A DNA stretch of 64,000 bases from Mesorhabditis belari (Eukaryota > Nematoda > Chromadorea > Rhabditida > Rhabditidae), in assembly GCA_958450365.1 (NCBI GenBank), contig CAUEEP010000736.1, positions 372,001-436,000 of the forward strand. Direction: 5' to 3'. A model generated the notes under the pieces. That model did no database searches. It was not told where the DNA came from and saw only the letters and a program-made list of their open reading frames with translations. How positions within the stretch are numbered: the first letter of the stretch is position 1; the number at the start of each line of letters is the position of its first letter. The translations under genes and the position numbers were made by a program. Shown here in pieces: positions 25,001-34,814 of the stretch.

Positions 25001-25308
25001 TCCTCCATTTGTACTCCAATCAGTTGGTTGTCCGTCCGGCATTCCTGGCATTGACATGTCCATTTGACCAGTGTACGCTGGCGGTATTCGGCTGTCCATC
25101 AATGAGTCTTTCAGCTAAAGTTCGATAGAAAATCGATTGCCTGAATAGAGTTTTTGCTAGGTCTCACCTTCGAAAGAACATGTGCAGGAGCAGTGAAAGG
25201 ATAGCTTTGAATAGGTGCATTGTTGATTAGATGTTGGGTGACAGATAAATACTGTGGAATGGCGATCACACTTTGCACAAGGCAAAGTGCGAAAAGGGAA
25301 AAGATCAT
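19042..25308 (-). CDS. Secreted beta-lactamase-like serine hydrolase (nematode LACT type)
   Basis: Twenty exons join in one frame to 824 residues: 25308-25168, 25114-24779, 24514-24418, 24351-24216, 24177-24045, 24020-23914, 23525-23438, 23274-23209, 22876-22741, 22689-22599, 22551-22394, 22304-22247, 22197-22091, 22027-21947, 20727-20585, 20543-20416, 19950-19824, 19478-19382, 19331-19207, 19161-19042. The start MIFSLFALCLVQ... is a signal peptide. A ttatccag acceptor 21 bases upstream suggests trans-splicing. Residues about 48-159 include an Asn/Gly/Met-rich low-complexity stretch. Next come two repeats (FPGTQYADEQRKHFEKEGYR, and YEAHYGLSLDNMMRKDRELA) resembling the short Y/W...GY repeats that accompany these hydrolases. 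The catalytic domain starts near FMKDLNIPGLSIAIS and has S-V-S-K (Ser519, Lys522), Y-S-N (620-622) and H-D-G (759-761, in place of KTG). I infer an extracellular peptidase- or esterase-like enzyme; the substrate is unknown. The donor of the exon ending at 22599 (gtccga) and the acceptor at 24177 are weak. Confidence 0.88.
20150..20400 (-). repeat. tRNA-like interspersed repeat
   Basis: On the minus strand it begins tctactatataaaagagctt, then tgtctgtttgta. The same start recurs at 20910-20876 and, on the plus strand, at 23538. A B-box-like gatccaggtttcaccctcc lies inside. It may be a SINE or a non-autonomous Helitron; the class is unresolved. Confidence 0.4.
21195..21718. repeat. Long-TIR MITE family C copy 1
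   Basis: A 524-bp element with ends tattgggttggggagaatga and gagtcggcgccga, matched by their complement at the right end. The second copy, inverted, is at 56196-56717. It lies in the intron between hydrolase exons 15 and 14. Confidence 0.9.
21762..21871 (-). pseudogene. Partial duplicate of hydrolase exon 14
   Basis: About 110 bp repeating 21882-21991, with roughly ten differences. It carries the last codons of exon 14 (...VRHLLEHTA), the donor and intron start, but no acceptor, so it is probably not spliced in. Confidence 0.75.
22896..23135. repeat. Tc1-type MITE family D copy 1
   Basis: Inverted ends ta-cagtactggacacatgaaa with atgatatttgaaaaacgatc, and a palindromic middle. Relative of 39918-40323. 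It lies in a hydrolase intron. Confidence 0.85.
23342..23430 (-). repeat. tRNA-like (SINE-type) sequence
   Basis: On the minus strand: A box near tggatggccgagtaagttag and B box gattcgaatcc, then tttgctttttac. The same tail follows the tRNA-like sequence at 23700-23812. The acceptor arms do not pair well. Confidence 0.45.
23535..23830 (+). repeat. Composite tRNA-like repeat with tgtctgtctgtctg run
   Basis: Starts tctactatatataaaagtgt and a (tgtc)n run. It later has an A-box-like tgatcgactggttaacgcg and B box gggttcgactcc, then tttgctttttac. It lies in a hydrolase intron between exons 6 and 7. Confidence 0.45.
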
Positions 25309-25330
25309 CCGATGATTCGGGTGAGAGACC

Positions 25331-26035
25331 TGGATAAGAGAATTCAACAAAGTTTAGGAAGAAGTTTAGAATTAGAATAAGAAAACAAGGTTGTTCTAAA
25401 GATTGGAAGGAGTAGAACAAGGCATTGAGGCATTGAACAAGACATTGAGGCATTGAACAAGGTATTGAGGCATTGAACAAGGCATTTAACTCAAGACTAG
25501 AGTTTATTCTGGTTCTGATTTCCAAAACGTTTACTGTACAGGTTACGTTTACTGTTAAGCTTCAGATAAATTGGTGAAAGAAGATGAAACCCAAAGTTGT
25601 TTGGGGTAAACGGAGACTGTGTGGATATGTAGATGGCAATGATGGCACCCTGGGAGTGGTAGAAGGATGGCATGTCTCTTGTCTTTCTCTCTTAGTCTTG
25701 TGTCCCTGTCTGTCCCTGTCCGGTCCCTTTACTCATCTCCTTTCACGCGATGTCGAAGAAGGGCTTTATGCAGAGATGTTTGCACGCTTTTCCCCCTTCT
25801 TCCCTTCTTCCCTTCTTCCCTTCTTTCTCAAAAGCTTCACGCTTGGAAAACCGTGTTGGGTGAAGGGAATGGCAACGGATTCTCCTTTAGAAAAGGGTGT
25901 TCCCAACACCAACTGTTTGTGGAAAAAAAATGATACAACAAATTTCTTTGGTTATTCATCGAACTACTCATCTTTTGACGTAGATAGAAGATCAAGGTGT
26001 GTCTCTGTCTACTGATTGAATTGTATCAAGATTTA
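25331..26035. other. No gene recognised; low-complexity 5' flank of the hydrolase
   Basis: Contains short tandem arrays (aacaaggcattgaggcattg near 25420-25490; cttcttccc near 25795-25830). Open frames here follow low-complexity sequence and are not supported as genes. The hydrolase promoter is expected here; no clear TATA box is seen. Confidence 0.4.
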
Positions 26036-26039
26036 GGAA

Positions 26040-27232
26040 ATGGGGTTATTACAGAGTGACCAGAAAATTCGTGGAATTGCTCTAAATGTTATAAGACAAA
26101 GAAATCAGAACTAACAACTTTTAACTGAGAAAATTCAACAAAACAATAACTTTAAACAACAATAAAAACAAAAAAATGACACCAAATGCTTAAAATTACC
26201 ACCCTGGGCCTCAATACACTTATTGAGTCGCTTGGAAAAGTTGTGAATGATGGTCGCACACTCTTTCACAGTAATATCATTTGGGAAAAGATTTGGAAAA
26301 TGGGGTTATTACAGAGTGACCAGAAAATCCGTGGAATTTCTCTAAATGTTATAAGACAAAGAAATCAGAACTAACAACTTTTAACTGAGAAAATTCAACA
26401 AAACAATAATTAAACAAAAATAAAAACAAGAAAAATAGCATCAAATGCTTAAAATTACCTCCTTGAGCCTCTTCTTGAATAGCTTGGGAAAGTTGCGAAT
26501 GATGATCGATCTTTCACAATAATATCATTCCAGTAATTTTTACCATCGAGTCAAAGCACGACGTTCAAAACCATCGACAACTCTTCAAGAAAGGTTTGAA
26601 GAACACGTTTGCAGCAAAAGTTATGGTTGACCGCCATTTCCCTGCGTCTGTGATGGTTTGAGCTGGAATTTGTTCAAAATAAGACCTCCTCGTGTTCATC
26701 GATTAAAATGTTAAAATTAACGCTCAGATTTATCAACAGAAGGTCTTAAAAGATGTGTTGGAGTCTTGGGCTTTCAATCAAATCACCCAGAATGGCTTTG
26801 TGCTTCAACAAGATTGGACACCTAGTCATTCCGCTCGTTCAACCCTTCAGCTTTGTCAACATTTTTTTCCAGGCTTTTGGGACAAGTTTAGCCAGGAAAT
26901 GCTCTCGATTTGAGCCCCCTTGACTTCTCCGTATGATCTGTGCTCGAAGAAGAGCTTCGAAATTATCGATACAGCACAGGTTTGAAATGATATTACTGTG
27001 AAAGACTGTGAAAGAGTGTGCTACCATCATTCACAACTTTTCCAAGCGACTCAATAAGTGTATTGAGGCCCAGGGAGGTTATTTTAAGCATTTGATGTCA
27101 TTTTTTTTGTTTTTATTGTTGTTTAAAGTTATTGTTTTGTTGAATTTTCTTGGATAAAAGTTGTTAGTTCTGATTTCTTTGTCTTACAAGATTTGAAAAA
27201 AAATCGACGTATTTTCTGATCATCCTGTATCC
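26040..27232 (+). mobile_element. Degenerate Tc1/mariner element with foldback rearrangement
   Basis: On the plus strand, 26728-26975 still reads like the catalytic middle of a Tc1/mariner transposase (FVLQQDWTPSHSARSTL, then FPGFWDKFSQ, then a stop). 27013-27100 reads like its C-terminus (FSKRLNKCIEAQGGYFKH). The C-terminal block is present again inverted at 26180-26290, with a related direct copy at 26420-26525. acagagtgaccagaaaat, resembling a terminal repeat, occurs at about 26053 and 26315. It is dead: there are stops, and the N-terminus is missing. Confidence 0.7.
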
Positions 27233-27965
27233 TTGTGAAGCCCTTATTATAGAAATTTATAATTAGAATTATCTTAACTACAAGTGAGTCTATATTCCTT
27301 TGATAATTCATTCCAGAATTAGATGTGTCTAGTAGATAAGCCGAGTCTAGTTTATCAATAAAACTGATGCTGGATCTGGACTAGAGCGACTATCTGATTC
27401 ATTGTGACCTAGTAGTTGATACAATAATGATACAGTAACTATAGAAGAAGAAGCATTCTATAGTTAGATCTAACTTTATATAATAAGAAGAAGCTGTTGC
27501 TGAACCTGCTGGACTAATCTAGTTTCAAGGAGTGGAAAAAGGCCTCCAAGGTCTTGATTATCCACACTGCCCAATATAATGCTAGATCCATAAGTGATAA
27601 GGTTGATAACTGTTAGAGAAAAACTGGAGCAACTTGATGTAAGATCCTTCAATCTTTTTTCCAATTGAACACTATAGTTGATCTTTGAAGGCCTTTTTCT
27701 ACTCCTTGAAAACTTCCAATCTTCATAGGCTATTTTCTGGTGATCCTGTATCCTTGTGAAGCCCTTATTATAGAAATTTATAATTAGAATTATCTTAACT
27801 ACAAGTGAGTCTATATTCCTTTGATAATTCATTTCCAGAATTAAACTGGACCAACTTGATGTAAGATCCTTCAATCTTTTTCCAATTTAACACTATAGTT
27901 GATCTTTGAAGGCGTTTTTCTACTCCCTTTGATCTTTGAAGGCGTTTTTCCACTCCTTCAAAACT
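27225..27965. repeat. Cluster of a gatcaccagaaaata-type repeat
   Basis: Units carrying aagggcttcacaaggataca in inverted orientation occur at 27215-27250 and 27745-27780. Linked blocks with ggaagttttcaaggagtaga and tagttgatctttgaaggc occur at 27655-27960. Another copy is at 31003-31135. Confidence 0.65.
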
Positions 27966-28103
27966 TTCAATTCAATCCTCGACTAGAAAAACTTGTAAAA
28001 CCTAATCCCTTGTACAAATATTTCTGAAAAGTTCAATGAAAATTCCTTTGCGTGTCACTATTTCCAGTAATTGTTTTCTTTTGATCCCTTTTTGAACTCA
28101 TTC

Positions 28104-28183
28104 GGTTTATTTACTCAATTGGGTATTCGGATATGATAAGATATTTCATATCCGAATACCGAATTGAGTAAATAAACCGAGTC
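28104..28183. repeat. Near-perfect hairpin
   Basis: About 34-bp arms (cggtttatttactcaatt, then ggtattcggatatga, and their complement) around an 8-base loop. One unpaired base. Intergenic, so it could be a small foldback element. Confidence 0.8.
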
Positions 28184-28199
28184 TTTCATGATTCGATCT

Positions 28200-28883
28200 T
28201 TCAATGAACTGTGATGATTAAGAAGATGATGAATGAACTAAGACGAAAGAAAAGAGTAGTAAATTGTTTTGGTGATTTGTTAGCATTACAAAGTAAACAC
28301 TAAAGAGTGAATGAAGAGAAGACTCAAGGTTTTTTTGAGTCTAATTTGCTGCTTCTTGCTCTCAAACTTGTTGATGCTCATTTAAAATTGAACAAAGCTA
28401 ATGAAAAGTGTTTGATTACGGTATTTTAGATGCCTTTTAGAAAACCCCATTGATCAAGAACGTATTATAAAAGATCTTTTGAAATTTTTCAATAAGTAAA
28501 GTCCTGGGGTATCTGGGAATGAGTAAAAATCGATATTTTTGAATTATTTTGATAGGAAACAATTTAGAATGGGTAAAAAAAGAGAAATTTAGGTGTCATT
28601 CAACAATTTTTAAAAAGAAAACAAAAACATCATTGTTTATTTACCTCCAGAGTTCAAGATTCTCAAGTAACACAGCTGTTTTTTATTACAGCTTTAATAA
28701 AACCACTATATTTCTATTATTTTATCAATTACCCTAAATCCATCACAGGATTTTCTTTGCACCATCTTTTATGTGCTTGCTATGTGCGTAGGCTTTGGTT
28801 AAGCAACTAATGCTAATGCCCTGTTAGCAGGTTTAGGTTGCTAGGTTAAGGTGCAGCTGATGCAGTTAGTCTTAGGCTTTCAG
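28200..28883. other. No gene recognised
   Basis: AT-rich intergenic sequence. Short open frames are present, without splice-site or composition support. Confidence 0.4.
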
Positions 28884-28952
28884 ACGTCAAAGTAGCGCCG
28901 ATTTATGTTGGTCGTCGTAACGACTAACATTGATCGACGCTACTTGACGATT
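28884..28952. repeat. Imperfect palindrome of about 65 bp
   Basis: Arms gtcaaagtagcg...atgttggtcgt and acgactaacat...cgctacttgac face each other around 28918. It is GC-richer than the surroundings and lies 210 bp left of the intact mariner. Confidence 0.65.
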
Positions 28953-29164
28953 GTCCACGTTTTAGCGGGCAGAAAGTCGCAAAATGTCATTTTCAACTTA
29001 AAAAGGCATCAAGTCTTCGCAGAGTTGATCAATTTTTATTTTTTTGGTATCAAAATGATCTTTGTACACATTCACACAAAATTTATCGGTTTTGAGGGCA
29101 CAATCTTTCGCCCAAGCTGAAAACGAGCCGCCGAAAGTTGGTCACGGTGAGCGAGTTGATTGTA

Positions 29165-30428
29165 TTAGGTTGGTGCAGATGAAACTTCCGTCAAACTTGT
29201 TTGTTTACATTTTGAACCTAATAAAAGTTTTTATTGAAGATATTTGTCTATCTGAAAGAGCGTCTCTTTGCGCGTCTTTTGATATCTAAGACTTATGCGT
29301 TTTACTTAATTTGAAGTAATTTTTAGCTTCTAGAAAATGGTTGACGAAAAATTTCGAGTGCGGGTTTGCTTGTTGTATGATTTTAAACAAGGCAGAACGC
29401 CTACGGAATCTCATCGTGCTCTGTGCAAAGCATTCGGCGATGACGTGTTGTCCGAACGTCAATGCCGGACTTGGTTTCAGCGCTTCCGAGACGGTGATGA
29501 GAGTTTGGAAGACGAAAAACGCGGGAATCCACCTCAAATTGTCGACAACGATGAGTTGAAGAACGCTATCGAATCGGATCCATGCCAAACAACTCGGGAG
29601 CTTGCAGAGCTGTTTGACTGCGACCATACAACCATTCTCCGCCATTTGCACGCAATTGGTAAGACGAATCGGTGTGGAAAATGGGTGCCACATCAGCTCA
29701 GCGACGCAAACAAAGCGACTCGAGCTACAATGGCTGGAATTCTCGTGCGCCGCGCAAAGACCGCCGGTTTTCTCGACTCCATTGTTACGGCAGATGAAAA
29801 GTGGATATGTTACGACAACACAACAAGAAAACGGCAGTGGTTGGACGCCGGTGAACCGCCAAAACCGACTCCCAAACCGAATGTCCACGGAAAAAAGATG
29901 ATGCTTTGTATTTGGTGGAATAGTAAAGGTCTCGTGTATTTTGAGGTGCTGGATTCGGGCCAAAGAGTCACGGCGGATCTCTACAAAGCCCAATTGAGCC
30001 GCGTGGACCAGGCATTGCGTCGTCAAGGCAATAACACGGCGACTACAAAATTCCTCCACGATAACGCTCGACCCCACACCGCAAAGATCACCCAGCAGAA
30101 AATCGAGGAATTGGGCTGGGAAGTTCTGCCTCATCCGCCATATAGCCCGGATTTGGCCCCATCCGACTACCACTTGTTTCGGTCGATGCAGCACTCTCTA
30201 GCAGAAAAAAAATTCAAAAACCGCGAAGAAGTTGAAATCTGGGTGTCCAACTTCTTCGAGTCGCAGTTGCCCGAGTTCTTCGAAAAGGGCATCCATTCTC
30301 TGCGTGGAAGATGGCAAAGAGTCATTGATAATGATGGCGAATATCTTTTGGATTGAGGTTCTGTATTAGGATTTTTATAATAAATTTTGTTTATGGTTCC
30401 AACGGAAGTTTCATCTGCACCAAGCTAA
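29165..30428 (+). mobile_element. Complete mariner transposon
   Basis: 1264 bp from TTAGGTTGGTGCAGATGAAA to the complementary right end. The inverted repeats are about 27-28 bp with one mismatch (G versus C at position 5), and a TA dinucleotide flanks each end (29163-29164, 30429-30430). The near-identical ends and the unbroken gene point to a recent insertion. Confidence 0.96.
29337..30356 (+). CDS. Mariner transposase, intact
   Basis: A 339-residue uninterrupted frame, close to the usual 340-350 for the family. The N-terminal half has a paired helix-turn-helix (for example ERQCRTWFQRFRDGDESLED, then TTILRHLHAIG). The linker motif is W-V-P-H-Q-L (116-121). The catalytic triad is D153 (TADEKW), D242 (HDNARPH) and D277 (SDYHLF), with 34 residues between the last two, the DD34D signature. 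It would cut and rejoin DNA at TA dinucleotides. The body is GC-richer than its AT-rich surroundings, consistent with transfer from elsewhere. Start: ATG 29337, after a 170-bp leader inside the element. Confidence 0.97.
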   Translation: MVDEKFRVRVCLLYDFKQGRTPTESHRALCKAFGDDVLSERQCRTWFQRFRDGDESLEDEKRGNPPQIVDNDELKNAIESDPCQTTRELAELFDCDHTTILRHLHAIGKTNRCGKWVPHQLSDANKATRATMAGILVRRAKTAGFLDSIVTADEKWICYDNTTRKRQWLDAGEPPKPTPKPNVHGKKMMLCIWWNSKGLVYFEVLDSGQRVTADLYKAQLSRVDQALRRQGNNTATTKFLHDNARPHTAKITQQKIEELGWEVLPHPPYSPDLAPSDYHLFRSMQHSLAEKKFKNREEVEIWVSNFFESQLPEFFEKGIHSLRGRWQRVIDNDGEYLLD

Positions 30429-30591
30429 TAAAAGGGCGATTTTAAAAAATCGAGTCAGACGGATTTCGATAATTTCTTCACCATTCGATTTAGCACAATT
30501 TTCTGCGTCAAATGGATACTTTAACGTGATTTTCTGATAGAGAACACCATTTGCAGATGTGCGTTAGGCCGTTAGGCAAATGATAAAGCTT

Positions 30592-30784
30592 GATAGCTTG
30601 ATAGTTTGATAGCTTGGTAGCTTGATAGCTTGGTAGTTTGATAGCTTGGTAGTTTGATAGCTTGGTAGCTTGGTAGCTTGGTAGCTTGATAGCTTGATAG
30701 CTTGATAGCTTGGTAGATTCATAGCTTCATAGCTTTATAGCTTCATAGCTTCATAGCTTCATAGCTTCATAGCTTCATAGCTTC
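30592..30784. repeat. Tandem repeat, unit tagcttgatagcttgg
   Basis: Eight-base core (tagcttga / tagcttgg / tagcttca) repeated about 24 times, just right of the mariner. Confidence 0.95.
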
Positions 30785-31139
30785 AAAATGAGGTAGGTAT
30801 TTGGATGTGAATCGGGTAAAAAGGATAAAAGGAAAAGTTTGAGTAAACTACAGTAAAGTCTTATCCTTTTTCCATAAAAATCGTTGAATTTTTTTTGTCT
30901 TTTTGTTTGCCTAAATTTGTCTTTTTTTTACTCATTCTGAAAGGTTTCCTATCAAAACAAATCACAAAAAAACTCGACTTTTACTCATTCTTCTATAATA
31001 AGGGCTTCACAAGGATACAGGATCACCAGAAAATAGCCTATGAAGATTGAAAGTTTTCAAGGAGTAGAAAAAGGCCTTCAAAGATCAACTATAGTGTTAA
31101 ATTGGAAAAAGGATTGAAGGATCTTACACGCCATATTTT

Positions 31140-32035
31140 TCAGAGTAATTGTTCTTTCGTAATAGTTTAAAATTTGATCAAACTCTATCCATCGATGACG
31201 TGAAATTTCTCCCTAATTTTTTTTGCAAATCAGTCGTACCTTTCCTCACAAATTCTTTGATCCATTTTCTCTTCCAAAAAAAAAAAAAACTGATTTCTGT
31301 GTACACATACACACGAGAACTTAAGCCTCTTCTTTAACGAAAGAAAAAAAGATTGGCAAAAGATTGGAAAAACACGGGAAAACCGAAAAACCGAAGGGAT
31401 TACTGTATAAGCTTCGCAGTTTTCCCCCGTTTGAAATGACGAGAGTTCCATTTTCACTTCGACTTTACTCCTCTTAGTGATTCGGGAAAAGATCAGAGAG
31501 TTTCTCTTTGAACTCAAAAGTTTTCAATTGATTCAATTCTATCAAATTGATCATGACATCAAAATACGTTGGGTTTCTGTAAACATTGCAATCATTGCAA
31601 GCAAAATGATAGATTAATTGCAGCCCCATCTTGACTTGATAGGTTACCTAAAATTAAAGTCACTACTATTTTTGTCTGGATCAGTTAAAGACTTTCGAGT
31701 AGTTCAAGACCAATCAGGTTTTCTGCCTTGCTTTGGTCTGGTTTTAATCTAGCGTTGATCGACTAAAGATCGTAGAAGCCAGCTCTCGTTTTCTCTGGCT
31801 TACAGAATGTCTGCTTTGAAGATTTCCTCTCGATAAAAGACGCTCTCCGTTTCTGCAGAGCTGCCCAGCCAAGAGCAATCGTTAAATCAAAACTTTTAAT
31901 CCCAAACAAATCGTTATATCGAGAGTTGAGTGGGTATCGCAGAAAAACGAATATTTTACCTAAAGCAAACATTCTTATATCAAATTTCGTGTTTCACTGA
32001 TAACAAGAATCTCCGGTATTAGGAATAGTAGGAAT
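31140..32035. other. No gene recognised
   Basis: AT-rich intergenic sequence. On the minus strand near 31930-31905, ctctcgatataacgatttgt resembles the ends of some pogo-like elements, which is too little to call. The open frame at 31763-31972 is not supported. Confidence 0.35.
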
Positions 32036-32290
32036 ACTCTTAATCCCAACCTCTCAATCTCAATCTCAGCGTCTCAATCTCAATCCCAACTTCCCAATCT
32101 CAATCTCAACGTCTCAATCTCAACTTCTCAATCTCAATCTCAACTTCTCAATCTCAATCCCAACGTCTCAATCTCAATGTCTCAATCTCAATCCCAACCT
32201 CAATCTCAATCTCAACGTCTCAATCTCAATCCCAACTTCTCAACCTCCATCTCAACTTCCCAATCTCAATCTCAACACTCACTTTCAATT
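32036..32290. repeat. Tandem repeat, unit caatctcaacttct
   Basis: Degenerate 12- to 18-bp units of caatctcaatcccaac / gtctcaatctcaac. Confidence 0.9.
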
Positions 32291-32299
32291 TATAATAAA

Positions 32300-32970
32300 G
32301 TATTCCTACTATCATTGATTGATTCAAGCTCAATTTTGTGAATATAAAGGTTTCATTGAGTTGATAATTTTAGGACATAACTTTACAACTTTAGTCACCG
32401 TTTAAATCTCAATTCAAATCAAAAACCTTCCTGGAAACCCATTACTCATCACTATTTTCCAACAGTCACTTTCAATTTATAAAACAAGTTTTGCAAAGGA
32501 AAATCCGCTTTTGAGCTTGCCAATTGATGGCCATATGTGCAAACAAAACAAAAAAATATTTTAAACTCTAGTTCATTGATTGTTATTTAGATGAATCACT
32601 GAATACTTTTTAGTTTAAAAGTCAATTTTTCACAATTTCCCCTATTTTTCTTTTCTTGTTTATTTTTAGCGTTAACGCCTGTCTGAAAAAAGTCTTTTTT
32701 GCTGACGTCATTCATTCAAAAAAAAGAATTTCTAAGAGTGGGTGGAATTTTTTTGAAAATCCTACAAAAAAAATGCATTATAAGTTTCAGTTAAAAGTTT
32801 CTTAAGGTTTTGTTTTCATTTTTTGAAAAATTCTTAGACTTTCCGATAAGCCAAAGAAGAAAATCGTTTTTTATATGTACTTTATGGAAACATAACCATT
32901 CTAACACATTATATAGAGAAAATGGCTAATAAAACAAAGATACAAAGAATTAAGTGCACTAGAAAGAGTA
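32300..32970. other. No gene recognised
   Basis: AT-rich intergenic sequence with homopolymer runs; nothing identifiable. Confidence 0.4.
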
Positions 32971-33192
32971 TACCGTATTTTCTCTAATAGTAGTGTACCC
33001 TAAGCGTTGCCTAAATTCCTCGAAATCTCGAGAACCGCTTATCAAAACCTATCGATGTGGGGTCGGAAAATGTAGCTGATGATGAGATCTAGTGGGGGAT
33101 TTGAGTGTTGAGCTTCTGGGAAAACTTTGGAAGCCGTAAATAGTCATCAACTCGACTCGCCAAAGTGAACTACTATTAGAGAAAATACGGTA
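32971..33192. repeat. MITE family A copy 2
   Basis: taccgtattttctctaatag ... gaaaatacggta, with the same core as 507-727. Intergenic. Confidence 0.9.
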
Positions 33193-33630
33193 TTTCCATT
33201 ACCGCAAAGTAAACGCTAATGAAGATCTTTTCGGAGACGAGTTGAAGATAAACTTTCTCTCCATTTCCATGGTTGTTCAGTTTTTGAAGAATAGGAATCG
33301 AATGGCTGCAACTGGAGTTCAAAATCATCGTCTAAGTGATGTGTAATGTAATCACAAAATCATTTATTAGTGTAAACAAATGAGAATTGGGAAAGATTGT
33401 TAGCAATCTTAAGCAGCTTACAAACTGCGTGACTTGTCACAAACTGCTAAACTAGATCACTTTCATCAAGACTCGAGAAGAAAGATAAAAAAAATGATGG
33501 CTACATCAAGATAAATAGGTTTAAATCTCAATCTATTTCTATCAAAAAGATAACTTTAATGATATACTTTTGTTCAAATATGATAATCCTACAATTTTTA
33601 ACAACTAGAAATTTCAATGAGATTGTTGTG

Positions 33631-33790
33631 CACCAGTGCATAAGAATTCGTCAAAAGGAGCGCCCTCACAGCGACGTTAGAGTCGCATTCAACGGCTTCG
33701 AAGTGGAACAACGACTGCCGGGAAAAGCATTCGACAGTTAGCTTAACTAAAAGTGAACTTAAGTAATCAGAACAAAATGGACAAGTAATC
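33631..33790 (+). pseudogene. Duplicated exon 2 of the glycosyltransferase gene
   Basis: Closely matches 35053 to about 35260, but lacks two internal pieces (about 20 bp after cgtcaaa, and 12 bp, ttcgcagaagca). It has scattered changes, one creating TAG (gacgttagagtc for gacgtcagagtc), and no upstream acceptor. It lies 1.2 kb before the gene's first exon. Confidence 0.85.
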
Positions 33791-34119
33791 ACTTCCCTTG
33801 AATCAACGCTGATCTTTGTGAACTCAAAAAAAAGTGTCCAAAGTCTCTGTCTTTTCCGATTAAATCTTTTGAGTCAATATTGTTTCTTCATTTTTTTTTC
33901 GAAACTTTACAGTTTTACAGTTACTGTAGATGGATCAGCGTCATTTCTTTTCCATTTCCCCTTCTCCTTTCTCTAACCCCGCCTCCACAACTCTTTTTTC
34001 TCTGAAAACTCTTTTCACCGCCGATCAGCCTATTTAAACGATGATCAACGAGAAACCAGGAGACATGAAAGTTGAACTCTGTCTTTAAAACTGACACTTC
34101 AACAACATTTTTCTCTTTA

Positions 34120-34450
34120 GATAAAAGCTTTAGTATTCATTCTTATCCCTTTTCTGCTTATATTCATTCATCTATAATAAATTAGTTGAAGCTAAATTAG
34201 TCTCTTTAGATAGAAGCTTTAGTATGTTAAGTGATTAAAGTTATTAACTTCAACAACATTTTTCTCTTTAGATAGAAGCTTTAGTATTCATTCTTATCCC
34301 TTATCTTAGTATTCATTCTTATCCCTTGCCTTAGTCTCCATTCTTATCCCTTGCCTTAGTATTCATTCTTATCCCTTGTCTGCTTCCCTTTAGTATTCAT
34401 TCTTATCCCTTGCCTTAGTCTCCATTCTTATCCCTTGTCTTCTTATATTC
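34120..34450. repeat. Tandem repeat, unit ttagtattcattcttatccc
   Basis: About nine degenerate 20- to 28-bp units in the 5' flank of the glycosyltransferase gene. The sequence between 33800 and 34814 otherwise shows no gene and should hold the promoter. Confidence 0.85.
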
Positions 34451-34814
34451 ATTCATCTATAATAAATTAGTTATCTTTTCACGTGTTTAAGTTATTAAAG
34501 TTATTAAAGTTATTACCTAGTTAACTAGTTATCTTTTAACTTTTATCTTGCATCTGTGTCATGTATCAATAGCTTTTTTTAGAGTAACAATCTAGCTGCT
34601 TTATTAGCTTAAAGCTTTGACATTGATTTCTTTTAAATTTCTTCTAATTTTGATATTGCTCTTTTGCTTACGTTCATTTATGTAATAAAAAAAACAATTT
34701 ACGTTTGCTATTCATTCCGTTTATCCATTTTTACGTTGTTTTGTGATTGTTCTTTTGTAAACTTTGCATAACTTTTAGTCTTTTAACTTATTTTTATTCG
34801 TAATCCATTCTAGA

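Noticed and set aside
19042..25308. Bacterial contamination suggested by the beta-lactamase domain
   Set aside because: The coding region is split by 19 introns with eukaryotic splice sites and holds host MITEs.
25584..26015. Plus-strand protein of 143 residues
   Set aside because: Much of it follows a cttcttccc repeat and low-complexity sequence; no motif or splice context.
29101..30570. An older gene interrupted by the intact mariner
   Set aside because: An open frame on the minus strand seems to cross the insertion, but after removing the element with one TA it stops seven codons later.
31763..31972. A 69-residue minus-strand protein
   Set aside because: Only a short pogo-like terminal motif is suggestive; no second terminus or transposase is present.
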